Assembly: GCF_051857545.1 (NCBI RefSeq)
Contig: NZ_JBPZHB010000006.1
Location: 62,001 to 126,000, forward strand
Direction: 5' to 3'
Origin: Larkinella sp051857545
GTDB taxonomy: Bacteria > Bacteroidota > Bacteroidia > Cytophagales > Spirosomataceae
Length of the DNA: 64,000 nt
The first letter of the stretch is position 1. Every line of letters starts with the position of its first letter. The position numbers were made by a program, and so were the translations under genes. The notes below the pieces were generated by a model that saw only the letters and a list, made by a program, of their open reading frames with translations, did not search any database and was not told where the DNA came from. Positions 32,774 through 41,901 of this stretch are shown piece by piece.

Positions 32774-34410
32774 GAGGTCGACTAGCCGAAAACATAGTTT
32801 CTGTTGTTCTGATCGCAGAAACGCTATTTTCTTCGCTCACGATGGCGCAGGAAAACCGGGCGTCCAAAGTGCCGTTTTACACCTTTGGAACGACGCTGGC
32901 GGAGCAGGAAAAGCAGTTGAAAGTCAATCCGATGCTAAAGCGGTTTGATGCTTCCCGCAAAGAACTCGCCGAAGATCACCACCGGCCCACGTACCATTAC
33001 GTGAGTCCGGAAGGAATCATGAACGATCCGAACGGGTTGTGTTTCTGGCAGGGCCGCTGGCACATGTTCTATCAGGGATTCCCGCCGGAGGATCCGCGCG
33101 TGCATTGGGGCCACGTCGTCAGCACCGACCTCATTCACTGGCGGGATTTGCCCTACGCCATTTACCCCAATCCGGAAGACCGGGTGTATTCGGGAACGAC
33201 CTTCGTGGAAAAAGACCGGGTGATTGCGATGTACCACGGGGTTGGCTCCGGTTCTATGGTGGCAACTTCCACCGATCCCTTGCTGCTGAACTGGACCAAG
33301 CTGGGAAACAAACCGGTGATCCCGATTCCGAAACCGGGCGAACAATTACCGTACAACGTTTTCGACCCGGCCATCTGGAAAAAAGGCGATCAGTATTACA
33401 GCGTGCTGGCCGGGCAGCGTCCGGTGGGGCCAGGCAACAAAATGGTTCGGGCTCTTTTTCTGTTTCGGTCAACCGATCTAGCAAACTGGCAGTATTTGCA
33501 TCCCTTCATCGAAAACGACGGTTACGGGATGGTCGGCGACGACGGTGCCTGTCCGTATTTCTGGCCGATTGGCAACAAAGGGAAGTATATTCTGCTGCAT
33601 TTCAGCCATATGAGTGGCGGAAAATACCTGCTGGGCGATTATGATCAGGTGAACGACAAATTCATCGTTACGGATGGCGGCAATTTCAACCACGGGCCGA
33701 TGTTGCCCAACGGCGTTCATGCGCCCTCGGCGTATCCCGACGGAAAGGGCGGTATTAACGTCATTTTCAACATCAACGAAGGCAAGGCCGACAAAACCTG
33801 GGGCCGGATTATGACGCTGCCCCGGCTTTTGACGCTGGACGAAAACGGAAAATTACTGATGTCTCCCGCGGGCGACATTGCGTCTTTACGCTCGAAAAAA
33901 GTAACCGTGGCAGAAACGCCCTTGCCCGACAATCAGGAAATCGTGCTGTCGGCGGTTTCCGGGAATGCGCTGGAAATGCACGCGGTCATTGATCCGAAAA
34001 ACTCGCCAACGATTGAGCTGAACGTCCTCCGTTCGCCGGGGAAAGAGGAATACACCCGCATTCTATTCTATAAAAACGGCGGTTTCTGGGATCGGTCCGT
34101 GCCGGGAAAAGCCGTCCAATACAGCGCCATCTCGATTGATAATTCCACCGCTTCTACGCTGGAGGGAGTTCGATCGCGGGTGCCGGAAACCGCTTCGGTC
34201 TTGATCAATGAAGGCGAACTGATCGACCTGCGGATTTTTGTGGATAAAAGTATCGTGGAGGTTTTCGTGAATGGTCGGCAGTGCGTGGCGGTGCGCATGT
34301 ATCCGGGTCGCAGCGACAGCCAGGGCGTTTCCATTCAGGCGCACGGCAGCCCGGCCACGCTCAAATCGCTGGAAGCCTGGCAAATGGAAAATCTGTTCGC
34401 CAAACCGTAA
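32770..34410 (+). CDS. GH32-like glycosidase, acid/base motif altered
   Basis: This 546-residue protein has a signal peptide to about 27. The five-bladed GH32 propeller is evident: YVSPEGIMNDPNGLCFW with the nucleophile-position Asp86, HMFYQGFP, FDPAIWKKG (198-206, the RDP-motif position), and a C-terminal beta-sandwich with LIDLRIFVDKSIVEVFVNG. GH32 enzymes hydrolyse fructans or sucrose. The canonical acid/base motif ECPD appears here as DDGACPYF (257-264), with Ala where Glu is expected. Either another acid takes over or the enzyme acts on something other than fructosides. It ends the susCD transcription unit; promoter copy B begins 58 bp later. Confidence 0.8.
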   Translation: MRGRLAENIVSVVLIAETLFSSLTMAQENRASKVPFYTFGTTLAEQEKQLKVNPMLKRFDASRKELAEDHHRPTYHYVSPEGIMNDPNGLCFWQGRWHMFYQGFPPEDPRVHWGHVVSTDLIHWRDLPYAIYPNPEDRVYSGTTFVEKDRVIAMYHGVGSGSMVATSTDPLLLNWTKLGNKPVIPIPKPGEQLPYNVFDPAIWKKGDQYYSVLAGQRPVGPGNKMVRALFLFRSTDLANWQYLHPFIENDGYGMVGDDGACPYFWPIGNKGKYILLHFSHMSGGKYLLGDYDQVNDKFIVTDGGNFNHGPMLPNGVHAPSAYPDGKGGINVIFNINEGKADKTWGRIMTLPRLLTLDENGKLLMSPAGDIASLRSKKVTVAETPLPDNQEIVLSAVSGNALEMHAVIDPKNSPTIELNVLRSPGKEEYTRILFYKNGGFWDRSVPGKAVQYSAISIDNSTASTLEGVRSRVPETASVLINEGELIDLRIFVDKSIVEVFVNGRQCVAVRMYPGRSDSQGVSIQAHGSPATLKSLEAWQMENLFAKP

Positions 34411-34467
34411 GATTGATACAATCATTCAGAAACCGCCCGGCTAACTGGTAATCCCTTCGGTAACTTT

Positions 34468-34532
34468 GAAAAATAGTACAACAAATCGAAACAAAAGTAG
34501 CAGGATGACTAATGGACAAAACTTAATTTTGC
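34468..34532 (+). promoter_or_regulatory. AraC-type promoter module, copy B (for the 34610 operon)
   Basis: Half-site 1 is ATAGTACAACAAAT (34473-34486), half-site 2 is AAAGTAGCAGGATG (34494-34507), and the -7 element TAATTTTG is at 34524-34531. Half-site 2 is identical to that of copy A. The leader to the start codon is about 70 nt, longer than in the other copies. Confidence 0.8.
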
Positions 34533-34609
34533 ATACGTTCCATCGCAAAGAATAAAATACCATTCAATTTTAAATTGATAAACGAAATCCGATAACCCTA
34601 CCCGCCCTC

Positions 34610-35815
34610 ATGACCGTAAACCTGAAAAGTGCCTGCTCGTTTTTTCTGCTTTCGGGCGTTGTGGCCCTCGGCCTGATGTCATTTGTTTCGGAAAACGCCC
34701 CTGCCCCTCAAACCACCGATGTCCCGCCCGCCCGGAAAGTGAAGGATTTCGTAATTTACAAAGACGAGCGGTTTTATGCTTCGTTTCCGTCGATTGTCAA
34801 AAAACCAAACGGCGAATTACTGCTGACTTTTCGGCGGGCTCCGGACCGGAAAGGGTTTGGCGAAAAAGGCACGACGCACGTAGATCCGAATAGCTACCTG
34901 GTGGCACTCCGGTCGAAAGATGGCGAAAACTGGACGAAAGAACCGGAACTGATTTACTCCCACACCTTCGGCGGCTCGCAGGACCCGTGTCTGTTGCAAC
35001 TGAAAAACGGCGATATTCTGTGCGCCAGTTACGGCTGGGCGTTTCTCCGTCCCGACGGCATGGCAAATCTGAAAAAACCGTATTTTGAAGCGGGTGGAGC
35101 CATTTTTCTGGGCGGCTACCTTGTTCGTTCGACAGACGGCGGAAAGAACTGGCAGGGACCGATTTATCCCCCGCACATTAAGCCCGAAATCAACTTCAGT
35201 CCGCTCGGTGGCGTACCCATTCCGGCCTACAACCGGGGGGCGTTGTATGAAGGCAAAAGCGGTCGCATCTATTGGGTGGTGGCCGCCAGCGATTCCCAGT
35301 CACCGAAGAAAACGTCGAACCACCTGATCGTTTCGGACGACAAAGGACTGACCTGGAAATACGAAAGTGTCGTGGCCATCGACGATAAAATAGCGTTCAA
35401 CGAAGCCTCCGCCTACGAAACGCCCAAAGGCGACATCATCGGTTTTTTGCGCACCGCGAATATGGACGATCAGGCGTGTATTGCCCGCTCGACCGACGGC
35501 GGAAAGAGTTTCAAATGGGAATCGATGGGTTTTCAGGGCCATCCGATGCAGGCCACGCGACTGGCCGACAACCGGGTGTTGCTGGTCTACGGCTACCGGC
35601 ATCAACCCTTCGGCATCCGCGCCCGCATCCTGAACGCGGAATGTACCGATTTTAAAACCGCCCCCGAAATCATCCTGCGGGAAGATGGCGGTAACGGCGA
35701 CATTGGCTATCCGTGGTCGGTGCAGCTCGACAAGAAACGCGTACTGGTGGTGTATTACTACAACCTGGACAACAGTACCCGCCACATTGCCGGTTCGATC
35801 CTGGAACTACAATAA
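34610..35815 (+). CDS. sialidase-like (BNR) exported protein
   Basis: This 401-residue protein has an N-terminal signal or anchor (CSFFLLSGVVALGLMSF). The N-terminal motif FRRAPDR is near where sialidases carry the FRIP Arg motif. Asp-box-like segments are SKDGENW, STDGGKNW, SDDKGLTW and STDGGKSF. It opens the fourth operon, directly after promoter copy B. It is the third of four sialidase-like proteins in the island and not a close copy of the tandem pair. True sialidase activity is unproven, since BNR_2 proteins include other glycan hydrolases and lyases. Confidence 0.8.
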   Translation: MTVNLKSACSFFLLSGVVALGLMSFVSENAPAPQTTDVPPARKVKDFVIYKDERFYASFPSIVKKPNGELLLTFRRAPDRKGFGEKGTTHVDPNSYLVALRSKDGENWTKEPELIYSHTFGGSQDPCLLQLKNGDILCASYGWAFLRPDGMANLKKPYFEAGGAIFLGGYLVRSTDGGKNWQGPIYPPHIKPEINFSPLGGVPIPAYNRGALYEGKSGRIYWVVAASDSQSPKKTSNHLIVSDDKGLTWKYESVVAIDDKIAFNEASAYETPKGDIIGFLRTANMDDQACIARSTDGGKSFKWESMGFQGHPMQATRLADNRVLLVYGYRHQPFGIRARILNAECTDFKTAPEIILREDGGNGDIGYPWSVQLDKKRVLVVYYYNLDNSTRHIAGSILELQ

Positions 35816-35854
35816 ACAGACTATTCCTGCGGGCATTAACCTCTGAAACTTTTT

Positions 35855-37114
35855 ATGAAAACCGATACGCTCGCTATTCCCCCGAAAGTTTCCGCCCTGC
35901 CCAAAGGGGCCTGGCTGGCCGTAGCGCTTCTCTGCGTGGTCGGTTGTCTCAACTACCTCGACCGCACCATGATCACCACCATGCGTGAATCGATCAAGAC
36001 GGCCATTCCGATGACAGACGCGCAGTTTGGGTTACTGACGGCGGTTTTTCTGTGGATTTATGGCCTCATGAGCCCTTTTGCCGGTTTTCTGGCCGATCGC
36101 TACAACCGCAGTCGGGTCATCATCGGCAGCCTCTTCGTCTGGTCGCTGGTTACGTGGCTGACCTCCCAGGCCACTACTTTCAACGAATTGCTGGCGACCC
36201 GGGCTCTGATGGGCATTAGTGAAGCCTGCTACATTCCGGCCGCCATGGCGCTCATTGTCGATTACCACCGGGGATCCACCCGCTCGCTGGCGACGGGTAT
36301 TCATATTGCCGGTGTGATGGTGGGGCAAAGCCTCGGTTTTGTCGGCGGCATGATTGCCGAAAGCCACGACTGGAGTGTTGCGTTCAGCGTTTTCGGGCTG
36401 GTCGGTGTGGTGTATTCGGTCATTTTGCTTTTCTTTCTGCGGGATGCACCAAACCCGGTGGAAACGCCAAAAACCGCTACGCAGTCGGTAATTCCCGTCC
36501 GATTCGGCGATGCGGTTCGTCATTTATTCAGCAACCCTTCGTACCTGATGCTGCTGATTTTCTGGGGCTTGCTGGGCGTACTCGGCTGGCTGATTGTGGG
36601 GTGGTTACCAACCTTTTATCAGGAACAGTTTAATCTTTCACAGTCGCAGGCCGGTTTATACGCGACCGGTTATTTTCACACGGCCGCTCTCGTCGGCGTT
36701 CTGACCGGTGGCGCTCTGGCCGATCGGGTGAGTCTGAAAAACCCGCGTGGACGGATTCTGGTGCCGGCCATCGGGCTCTGTATTGCCGCTCCGGCCATTT
36801 TTCTGGCGAGTACGACGGATATTCTGCCGGTGGCCATCGTCGGATTTGTGTTCTACGCCTTCACGCGCGTGTTCAGCGACGCCAATATGATGCCCATTTT
36901 GTGCCTGGTTTCTGACCCCCGCTACCGGGCCACCGGCTACGGAATTCTGAATTTGTTCAGTTGTATCATCGGCGGACTTGGCCTCTATGCGGGTGGCGTT
37001 TTGCGCGATGCACAGGTCAGTTTCAGCCAGATATTCCAGGTTGCTACCGGACTGCTGGTCATCTGTGCGGTTATTTTATTTCTGCTTAAACCCAAACTAA
37101 ATACCGAACAGTGA
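35855..37114 (+). CDS. major facilitator superfamily transporter
   Basis: This 419-residue inner-membrane protein has about twelve hydrophobic segments. The loop 2-3 motif is GFLADRYNRSRVII (GxLaDrxxRr type), with the mirror motif GGALADRVSLKNPRGR after the sixth helix. Motifs near helices 4-5 (ATRALMGISEACYIPAAMALI) match the organic-anion / sugar-acid type (ACS or UhpT-like) MFS. It probably moves the hydrolysed monomer from periplasm to cytoplasm. It lies 39 bp after the sialidase-like gene in the same operon. Confidence 0.88.
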   Translation: MKTDTLAIPPKVSALPKGAWLAVALLCVVGCLNYLDRTMITTMRESIKTAIPMTDAQFGLLTAVFLWIYGLMSPFAGFLADRYNRSRVIIGSLFVWSLVTWLTSQATTFNELLATRALMGISEACYIPAAMALIVDYHRGSTRSLATGIHIAGVMVGQSLGFVGGMIAESHDWSVAFSVFGLVGVVYSVILLFFLRDAPNPVETPKTATQSVIPVRFGDAVRHLFSNPSYLMLLIFWGLLGVLGWLIVGWLPTFYQEQFNLSQSQAGLYATGYFHTAALVGVLTGGALADRVSLKNPRGRILVPAIGLCIAAPAIFLASTTDILPVAIVGFVFYAFTRVFSDANMMPILCLVSDPRYRATGYGILNLFSCIIGGLGLYAGGVLRDAQVSFSQIFQVATGLLVICAVILFLLKPKLNTEQ

Positions 37115-37127
37115 CGCAATCGATACG

Positions 37128-38162
37128 ATGAAAAAACTACTGCTATTCCTAACCCTGATTTCTTGCTGTTTCTGGTCGGCGCGCGCGCAGGACGGGACGT
37201 TCCCGGACTACGTGCGTGTCGCCAAAATCTGGGACCAGCCGCCCCACAGCGCGTTTACAGACCTGGTTTTGTTCAACAACGAATTCTACTGCACCTTTCG
37301 GGAAGGACTGACCCACGTCGATACGACCAACAGCGGGAAAGTACGGATTCTAAAATCCAAAGACGGCAAAGACTGGAAAAGCGTCGCGCTGCTGGCCATT
37401 CCTGCCCTCGACCTGCGCGACCCGAAACTGACCATTACGCCGGATAAAAAGCTGATGGTGACGATGGCCGGGGCGGTTTTCGGACCAACGGGCGGCAAAG
37501 TGAAAGTGCAGCGGATTGCGCCGATGGTTTCGTTTTCCGACAAAAAAGGCGCGAACTTTTCAGTGCCACAAAAATCGACCCTGGACCCGGCCATTTCACC
37601 TTCCAAAGACTGGATCTGGCGCACCACCTGGCACAACGGCGTTGGTTACGCCATCGACTATCAGGTTTTGACGGACGATAAATGGGTGATTTACCTGCTC
37701 AAAACCAAAGACGGGATTCAATACGACAAAGTTTCGGATCTCGATGTAACCGGTCGGCCCAATGAATCGACCATCCGGTTCGACAAAACCGGCAAAATGG
37801 TTGTGCTGATTCGCCGGGAAGCCGAAGATCAGATGGGCCTCGTGGCGGAAAGCCCGGCACCATATACCAACTGGACGTACCACAAAATGGCGATCCGGCT
37901 GGGTGGGCCAAACTTCCTGTTTTTGACGGATCAGAAACTGGTGATCGGCTCCCGGAACTACGCATCACCCAACAAAATGGCGTTGTATCTGACCGACCGT
38001 CAGGGAAAGATCACCAAAACGATTCCGTTCCCGAGCAGTGGCGACGCGAGCTACCCCGGCATGGTCATTCACCGGAATACACTCTGGGTTTCGTATTATT
38101 CGACCCACGACGGAAAATCCGCCATCTATCTGGCGCAGGTTCCACTCGATAAACTTGACTAA
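37128..38162 (+). CDS. sialidase-like/BNR-type propeller protein, exported
   Basis: This 344-residue protein has a signal peptide (MKKLLLFLTLISCCFWSARA). It resembles exo-sialidase-like propellers: SAFTDLVLFNNEFYCTFREG, ILKSKDGKDWKSV (Asp-box-like), AIYLAQVPLDKL and repeated short beta segments. It is shorter than the other three paralogues and its Asp boxes are weaker. It sits between the MFS transporter and the lyase gene (13 and 7 bp gaps). I place it in the BNR group by pattern only. Confidence 0.7.
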   Translation: MKKLLLFLTLISCCFWSARAQDGTFPDYVRVAKIWDQPPHSAFTDLVLFNNEFYCTFREGLTHVDTTNSGKVRILKSKDGKDWKSVALLAIPALDLRDPKLTITPDKKLMVTMAGAVFGPTGGKVKVQRIAPMVSFSDKKGANFSVPQKSTLDPAISPSKDWIWRTTWHNGVGYAIDYQVLTDDKWVIYLLKTKDGIQYDKVSDLDVTGRPNESTIRFDKTGKMVVLIRREAEDQMGLVAESPAPYTNWTYHKMAIRLGGPNFLFLTDQKLVIGSRNYASPNKMALYLTDRQGKITKTIPFPSSGDASYPGMVIHRNTLWVSYYSTHDGKSAIYLAQVPLDKLD

Positions 38163-38169
38163 TTGCCCC

Positions 38170-39135
38170 ATGCCTGTTGAACCGCCTTCCGTAACCCGCC
38201 CGCTTGAAGCCGCCGATATTCGCGGCACCTGGGCCACGCTGATGCTCCCCATCAACGCGGATGATTCCATCGACTATAAACGGTTGGAAAAGGAAATCGA
38301 ACGAGTCATCGGGTTCGGCGTCAACGGGTTATATTCCAACGGCACAGCGGGCGAATTTTACAACCAGACTGAAAGCGAATTCAGGCGTATTCACCGCTTG
38401 CTCGCCCACCGCTGTCGCGAAGCCGGTCTTCCGTTTCAGATTGGCGTGAGCCACATGAGTCCGTGGATTTCCCTAAACCGCCTGAAATGGGCGATCCGGC
38501 AGGAACCGGGGGCGGTTCAGCTCATTCTGCCCGACTGGTTTCCACCCACCGAAGCCGAAATTATGGCGTTTTTGAAGAAAATGGCTGCCGTTTCGGCGGA
38601 CGTACGGATTGTGTTATACAACCCGCCCCATGCCAAAGTGCGGCTGACGCCCGTGCAATTCGGTCGGTTGAAAGACGCGGTGCCACAACTCGTTGGCGTT
38701 AAAGTGGCGGGTGGCGATGCGGTTTGGTATGAGCAGATGCGCGAGCACATGGCCGAATTATCTGTCTTTGTACCGGGCCATCGGCTGGCGACCGGTTTTC
38801 GGGAGGGCGCCCACGGTTCGTATTCGAATGTCGCCTGCCTGCATCCGCAACTGGCGCTGGACTGGTACCACCTGATGCAAACCGATCTGCCCCAGGCACT
38901 GGAATGGGAGCAGCGCATTCAGCAATTCATGACGGACTACATCGTTCCGTACATCCTCGACCAGAAGTATGCTGACCCGGCCTGTGATAAGTTTTTGGCC
39001 GCCGTGGGTGGCTGGTCGTCGGGCGATTGCCGGATGCGCTGGCCGTATCGCTCCATTCCAGCGTCCGGTGTGGCGGAAGCCCGAGCCGGAGCGCGGGCAT
39101 TAATTCCGGCTTTTTCAACCCTTGTTCCCGAATGA
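38170..39135 (+). CDS. DapA-family class I aldolase/lyase
   Basis: This gene encodes 321 residues from the start at 38170 (MPVEPPSVTRP); the longer ORF overlaps the previous gene. The DapA/NanA barrel is clear: GLYSNGTAGEFYNQT (53-67, the GTTGE position), catalytic Tyr150 in IVLYNPPH, and Schiff-base Lys178 in LVGVKVAGGD. The family includes dihydrodipicolinate synthase, N-acetylneuraminate lyase and 2-keto-3-deoxy-sugar-acid aldolases or dehydratases. Next to four sialidase-like genes a NanA-like role is tempting, but the sugar-acid enzymes elsewhere suggest a 2-keto-3-deoxy acid equally well. Its stop overlaps the next start (ATGA). Confidence 0.87.
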   Translation: MPVEPPSVTRPLEAADIRGTWATLMLPINADDSIDYKRLEKEIERVIGFGVNGLYSNGTAGEFYNQTESEFRRIHRLLAHRCREAGLPFQIGVSHMSPWISLNRLKWAIRQEPGAVQLILPDWFPPTEAEIMAFLKKMAAVSADVRIVLYNPPHAKVRLTPVQFGRLKDAVPQLVGVKVAGGDAVWYEQMREHMAELSVFVPGHRLATGFREGAHGSYSNVACLHPQLALDWYHLMQTDLPQALEWEQRIQQFMTDYIVPYILDQKYADPACDKFLAAVGGWSSGDCRMRWPYRSIPASGVAEARAGARALIPAFSTLVPE

Positions 39136-40070
39136 AACGAATCCAAACCCTGCTATTTTTTTTTCTGTTTATGATTGACTTTGCTTCTACGCCGGTTTCT
39201 GCCCAATCCACCTCCGATGCCTTACGAAACCAGTGTCTTCAGGAACTGCGGACGGTTTTGAAGACAGAACAAGAATGGATCAAAGTACACGCGGCCGAGT
39301 ATTTGCTCTGGATCGGCGAACCGGCTGGCGTCCGGGAAGTTTATCTGGAGGAACTGCGGCAGTTCGAAAAAAAATCACCGTATCGCATCGGCATCTGGCG
39401 GGTGCTGGCGCAGGCTTCCACCACTCCGGCAGAAAAGAAAAGGTGGACCGATCAAATTGCCGCAGCCTTTGCCGACCCCAACGGCACCGACCGCATCCAT
39501 GCCGCCGAAACCCTGGCCAAACTCGGTATTTCACCCACCACGGTCGATGCTGAAGCCGCCCAAAAAGCGATTGCCGGAGAAAACCGGGCGTTGTCGCTCT
39601 ACACGCTGTGGGGAGCAACCTTGTCGGATGCAAAATCGGCTCCTGCCAACCGTCAGAAATTTCTCGATCTGGCCCTCGCCCGCTCGGAAGAAACCGCCCC
39701 CCGAAAACTGGGGGCTTTTATCATCCGTCGGCTGGGAGGGCTCACCACCACCGAATGGAACCGTCTGGCCGAAGCCGCCTTGTCGGAACCGGTTTCGTCG
39801 GGCCTTCAATTGAATCTGGTGCATGCCGCGATGGTGACGGCTTCGCCGAAGGCCCGGCAGTCGGAGCCATACCGGCTTCTCCGAATCAAAATGTTAGCCG
39901 CGAAGGCATCCCCGGCCCTCGGTGATCAACTGGAACTGGCAACCGCACTGGCCGAAAAAGGCATTGCGGCCGACCTGCCGGTTTTGGTTCCAATGCTGAA
40001 ACACGAAAATGCCGATGTGCGCGCCGGGGCCGCGTATGCTATTTTGAAAATTACTGCGAAAAAAGAATAA
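39132..40070 (+). CDS. exported HEAT-like repeat protein
   Basis: This gene encodes 312 residues from 39132 (MKRIQTLLFFFLFMIDFAS, signal peptide to about AQ). The mature protein is alpha-helical with repeated segments such as VHAAEYLLWIGEPAGVREVY, IHAAETLAKLGISP and NADVRAGAAYAILKI, typical of HEAT/ARM-type solenoids. It probably acts as a periplasmic scaffold. Translation is coupled to the lyase through an ATGA overlap. No enzymatic motif is seen. Confidence 0.7.
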   Translation: MKRIQTLLFFFLFMIDFASTPVSAQSTSDALRNQCLQELRTVLKTEQEWIKVHAAEYLLWIGEPAGVREVYLEELRQFEKKSPYRIGIWRVLAQASTTPAEKKRWTDQIAAAFADPNGTDRIHAAETLAKLGISPTTVDAEAAQKAIAGENRALSLYTLWGATLSDAKSAPANRQKFLDLALARSEETAPRKLGAFIIRRLGGLTTTEWNRLAEAALSEPVSSGLQLNLVHAAMVTASPKARQSEPYRLLRIKMLAAKASPALGDQLELATALAEKGIAADLPVLVPMLKHENADVRAGAAYAILKITAKKE

Positions 40071-40102
40071 AACGCATTCGTTTGAAACCGCACTGGCGGG
40101 AT

Positions 40103-41047
40103 ATGAATACAACCCTTAAAACTGTGGTAAAACTCGGAATCATTGGAATGAGTGCGGGCAACGCCCATCCGTACTCCTGGTCGGCCATCATCAACGGTTT
40201 TTTTGATGCGGCTGAAATCAATCGGGTCGGGTATCCCGGTGTATCGGCGTATCTGACGGCCAACCGCGATCTGCTCGGCATTCCGGGGGCGCGGGTGACG
40301 CACGTCTGGACGCAGGATCGGGCGATTTCGGAAAGCATCGCCAAAGCCGTTCAGGTTGAGAACGTTGTCGATCAGATGACAGACCTGATCGGGCAGGTCG
40401 ATGCCGTGATTCTGGGTCGCGATGATCCCGAAAACCACGTCGAAATGGCCAAACCGTTCATCGAAGCGGGCATTCCGCTCTTTATCGATAAACCGCTGGC
40501 CAGCAGCCCGGAAGATCTGGCGTATTTTTCGGAACAGGTCGCCAGGGGCAAGTTCATCATGTCCTGCTCGTCCATGCGCTACGCAACGGAATTGCGGGCG
40601 GTGAAAAACGAGTTCGGCGCCCTGGGAAAACTGCAACTTGCCACGTCCGTAGGGAAAAAAGACTGGATCAAGTACGGCGTTCACATGCTCGAAGGCTTGT
40701 TCATGGTGCTGGACGATCCGACGCCCGTTTCGGTCCGGCACGTCGGGCGCGACGGCGGGGATGTGGTATACCTGGAGTTTGCCGACGGTTTGCAGGCCAC
40801 GGTGCATCTGTTCATGGACATTGCCCTGACGTTCCAGATTTCGTTGTTTGGCAAGGACGGCTGGCGGCTGATCGAAGTCAAAAACTGGTTTGGCATGTTT
40901 CGGGATAACCTGATTGAGTTTATCCGATCGGTCGAGGAAAACCAGCCCCGGCTGTCGTTTGCCAAAACCGAAAACATCATCAAAACCTTGCTGGCGGCCC
41001 GGGATAGTCTGTCGCAGGGCGGCAAAATCATTTATTTAAATTCGTAA
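40103..41047 (+). CDS. Gfo/Idh/MocA-family oxidoreductase
   Basis: This gene encodes 314 residues from the chosen start at 40103 (MNTTLKTVVKLGIIG); an ATG 21 nt earlier is possible. The N-terminal Rossmann segment is VKLGIIGMSAGNAHPYSW, less canonical than GxGxxG. The family mark is GIPLFIDKPLASSPEDL (EKP/DKP motif), and a beta-sheet C-domain follows. Such enzymes oxidise or reduce sugar hydroxyls or ketones with NAD(P). It ends one base before the SDR start, so both are probably made together. Confidence 0.85.
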   Translation: MNTTLKTVVKLGIIGMSAGNAHPYSWSAIINGFFDAAEINRVGYPGVSAYLTANRDLLGIPGARVTHVWTQDRAISESIAKAVQVENVVDQMTDLIGQVDAVILGRDDPENHVEMAKPFIEAGIPLFIDKPLASSPEDLAYFSEQVARGKFIMSCSSMRYATELRAVKNEFGALGKLQLATSVGKKDWIKYGVHMLEGLFMVLDDPTPVSVRHVGRDGGDVVYLEFADGLQATVHLFMDIALTFQISLFGKDGWRLIEVKNWFGMFRDNLIEFIRSVEENQPRLSFAKTENIIKTLLAARDSLSQGGKIIYLNS

Positions 41048-41048
41048 C

Positions 41049-41840
41049 ATGGCGGATTTATTCACGGATGCATTCGGCCTGAACGGGAAAGACATCTGGG
41101 TCATTGGCGGGGCCGGTTATCTGGGACAAGCCACGGTTCACTTACTCCATGCTGCGGGTGCCAATGTGCTCTGTGCCGATCTGGACGACCGCGCGGCTGC
41201 CTTTGTTACCTCCGCCCAATTGGTTCCGCAAGTTACCCCGGCCACGCTTGACATCCGCCAGAGCGCTGCCATCCAGGCTTTTGTCAGCGAACAGATGCAG
41301 CGTCGGGGCGTCCCACACGGTCTGGTCAATCTGGCGTTCGCGTCGACCGGCAAAAAACTGGAGGAGTTGACCGAGCAGGATTTTGACGACGTGAACCACG
41401 GCGGACTCACGGCCACGTTTTTACTCGCCCGATCGGTCGGTCAGGAAATGGCCCGGCTGGGTCGGGGAAGCATCGTGCTGTTTTCCAGCATGTACGGCTC
41501 CGTGTCGCCCGATCCGGCGGCCTATGCAGCCCCAATGAACAAAAATCCGATTGAATACGGCGTCGGCAAAGCTGGCATTATTCAGATGACCCGCTATCTG
41601 GCGGTGCATTGGGGTCGGCAGGGCGTGCGGTGCAACTGCATTTCGCCCGGCCCGTTTCCCAATCCGGCGGTGCAGCAAAACGAGCCGGCGTTTGTGGAAC
41701 GTCTCGCGCAAAAAACGCCCCTGGGTCGCGTCGGACAGTCGCCCGAAATCGCGGGTTCCGTAGCTTTTTTACTCTCCGATGCCGCATCGTACGTGACGGG
41801 CCAGAATTTGATGGTGGATGGTGGGTGGACTTCCTGGTAG
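41049..41840 (+). CDS. short-chain dehydrogenase/reductase
   Basis: This 263-residue classical SDR has the NAD motif VIGGAGYLGQA (18-28), Ser146 or 147 (VLFSSMYG), and Tyr170 with Lys174 (EYGVGKAGI). The NPG-type segment is CISPGPFPN and the C-terminus has VTGQNLMVDGGW. It is the intact counterpart of the SDR at 11331-12107, which has the same numbering but Asn174. Likely substrate: a hydroxyl of a sugar or sugar acid, in sequence with the neighbouring Gfo/Idh/MocA enzyme. Confidence 0.88.
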   Translation: MADLFTDAFGLNGKDIWVIGGAGYLGQATVHLLHAAGANVLCADLDDRAAAFVTSAQLVPQVTPATLDIRQSAAIQAFVSEQMQRRGVPHGLVNLAFASTGKKLEELTEQDFDDVNHGGLTATFLLARSVGQEMARLGRGSIVLFSSMYGSVSPDPAAYAAPMNKNPIEYGVGKAGIIQMTRYLAVHWGRQGVRCNCISPGPFPNPAVQQNEPAFVERLAQKTPLGRVGQSPEIAGSVAFLLSDAASYVTGQNLMVDGGWTSW

Positions 41841-41901
41841 AATTTTCTGTTATTTTATTGGGTTCTTCTTATCTTGGTTGTTTGAAAATTTGCGACCGGA
41901 T

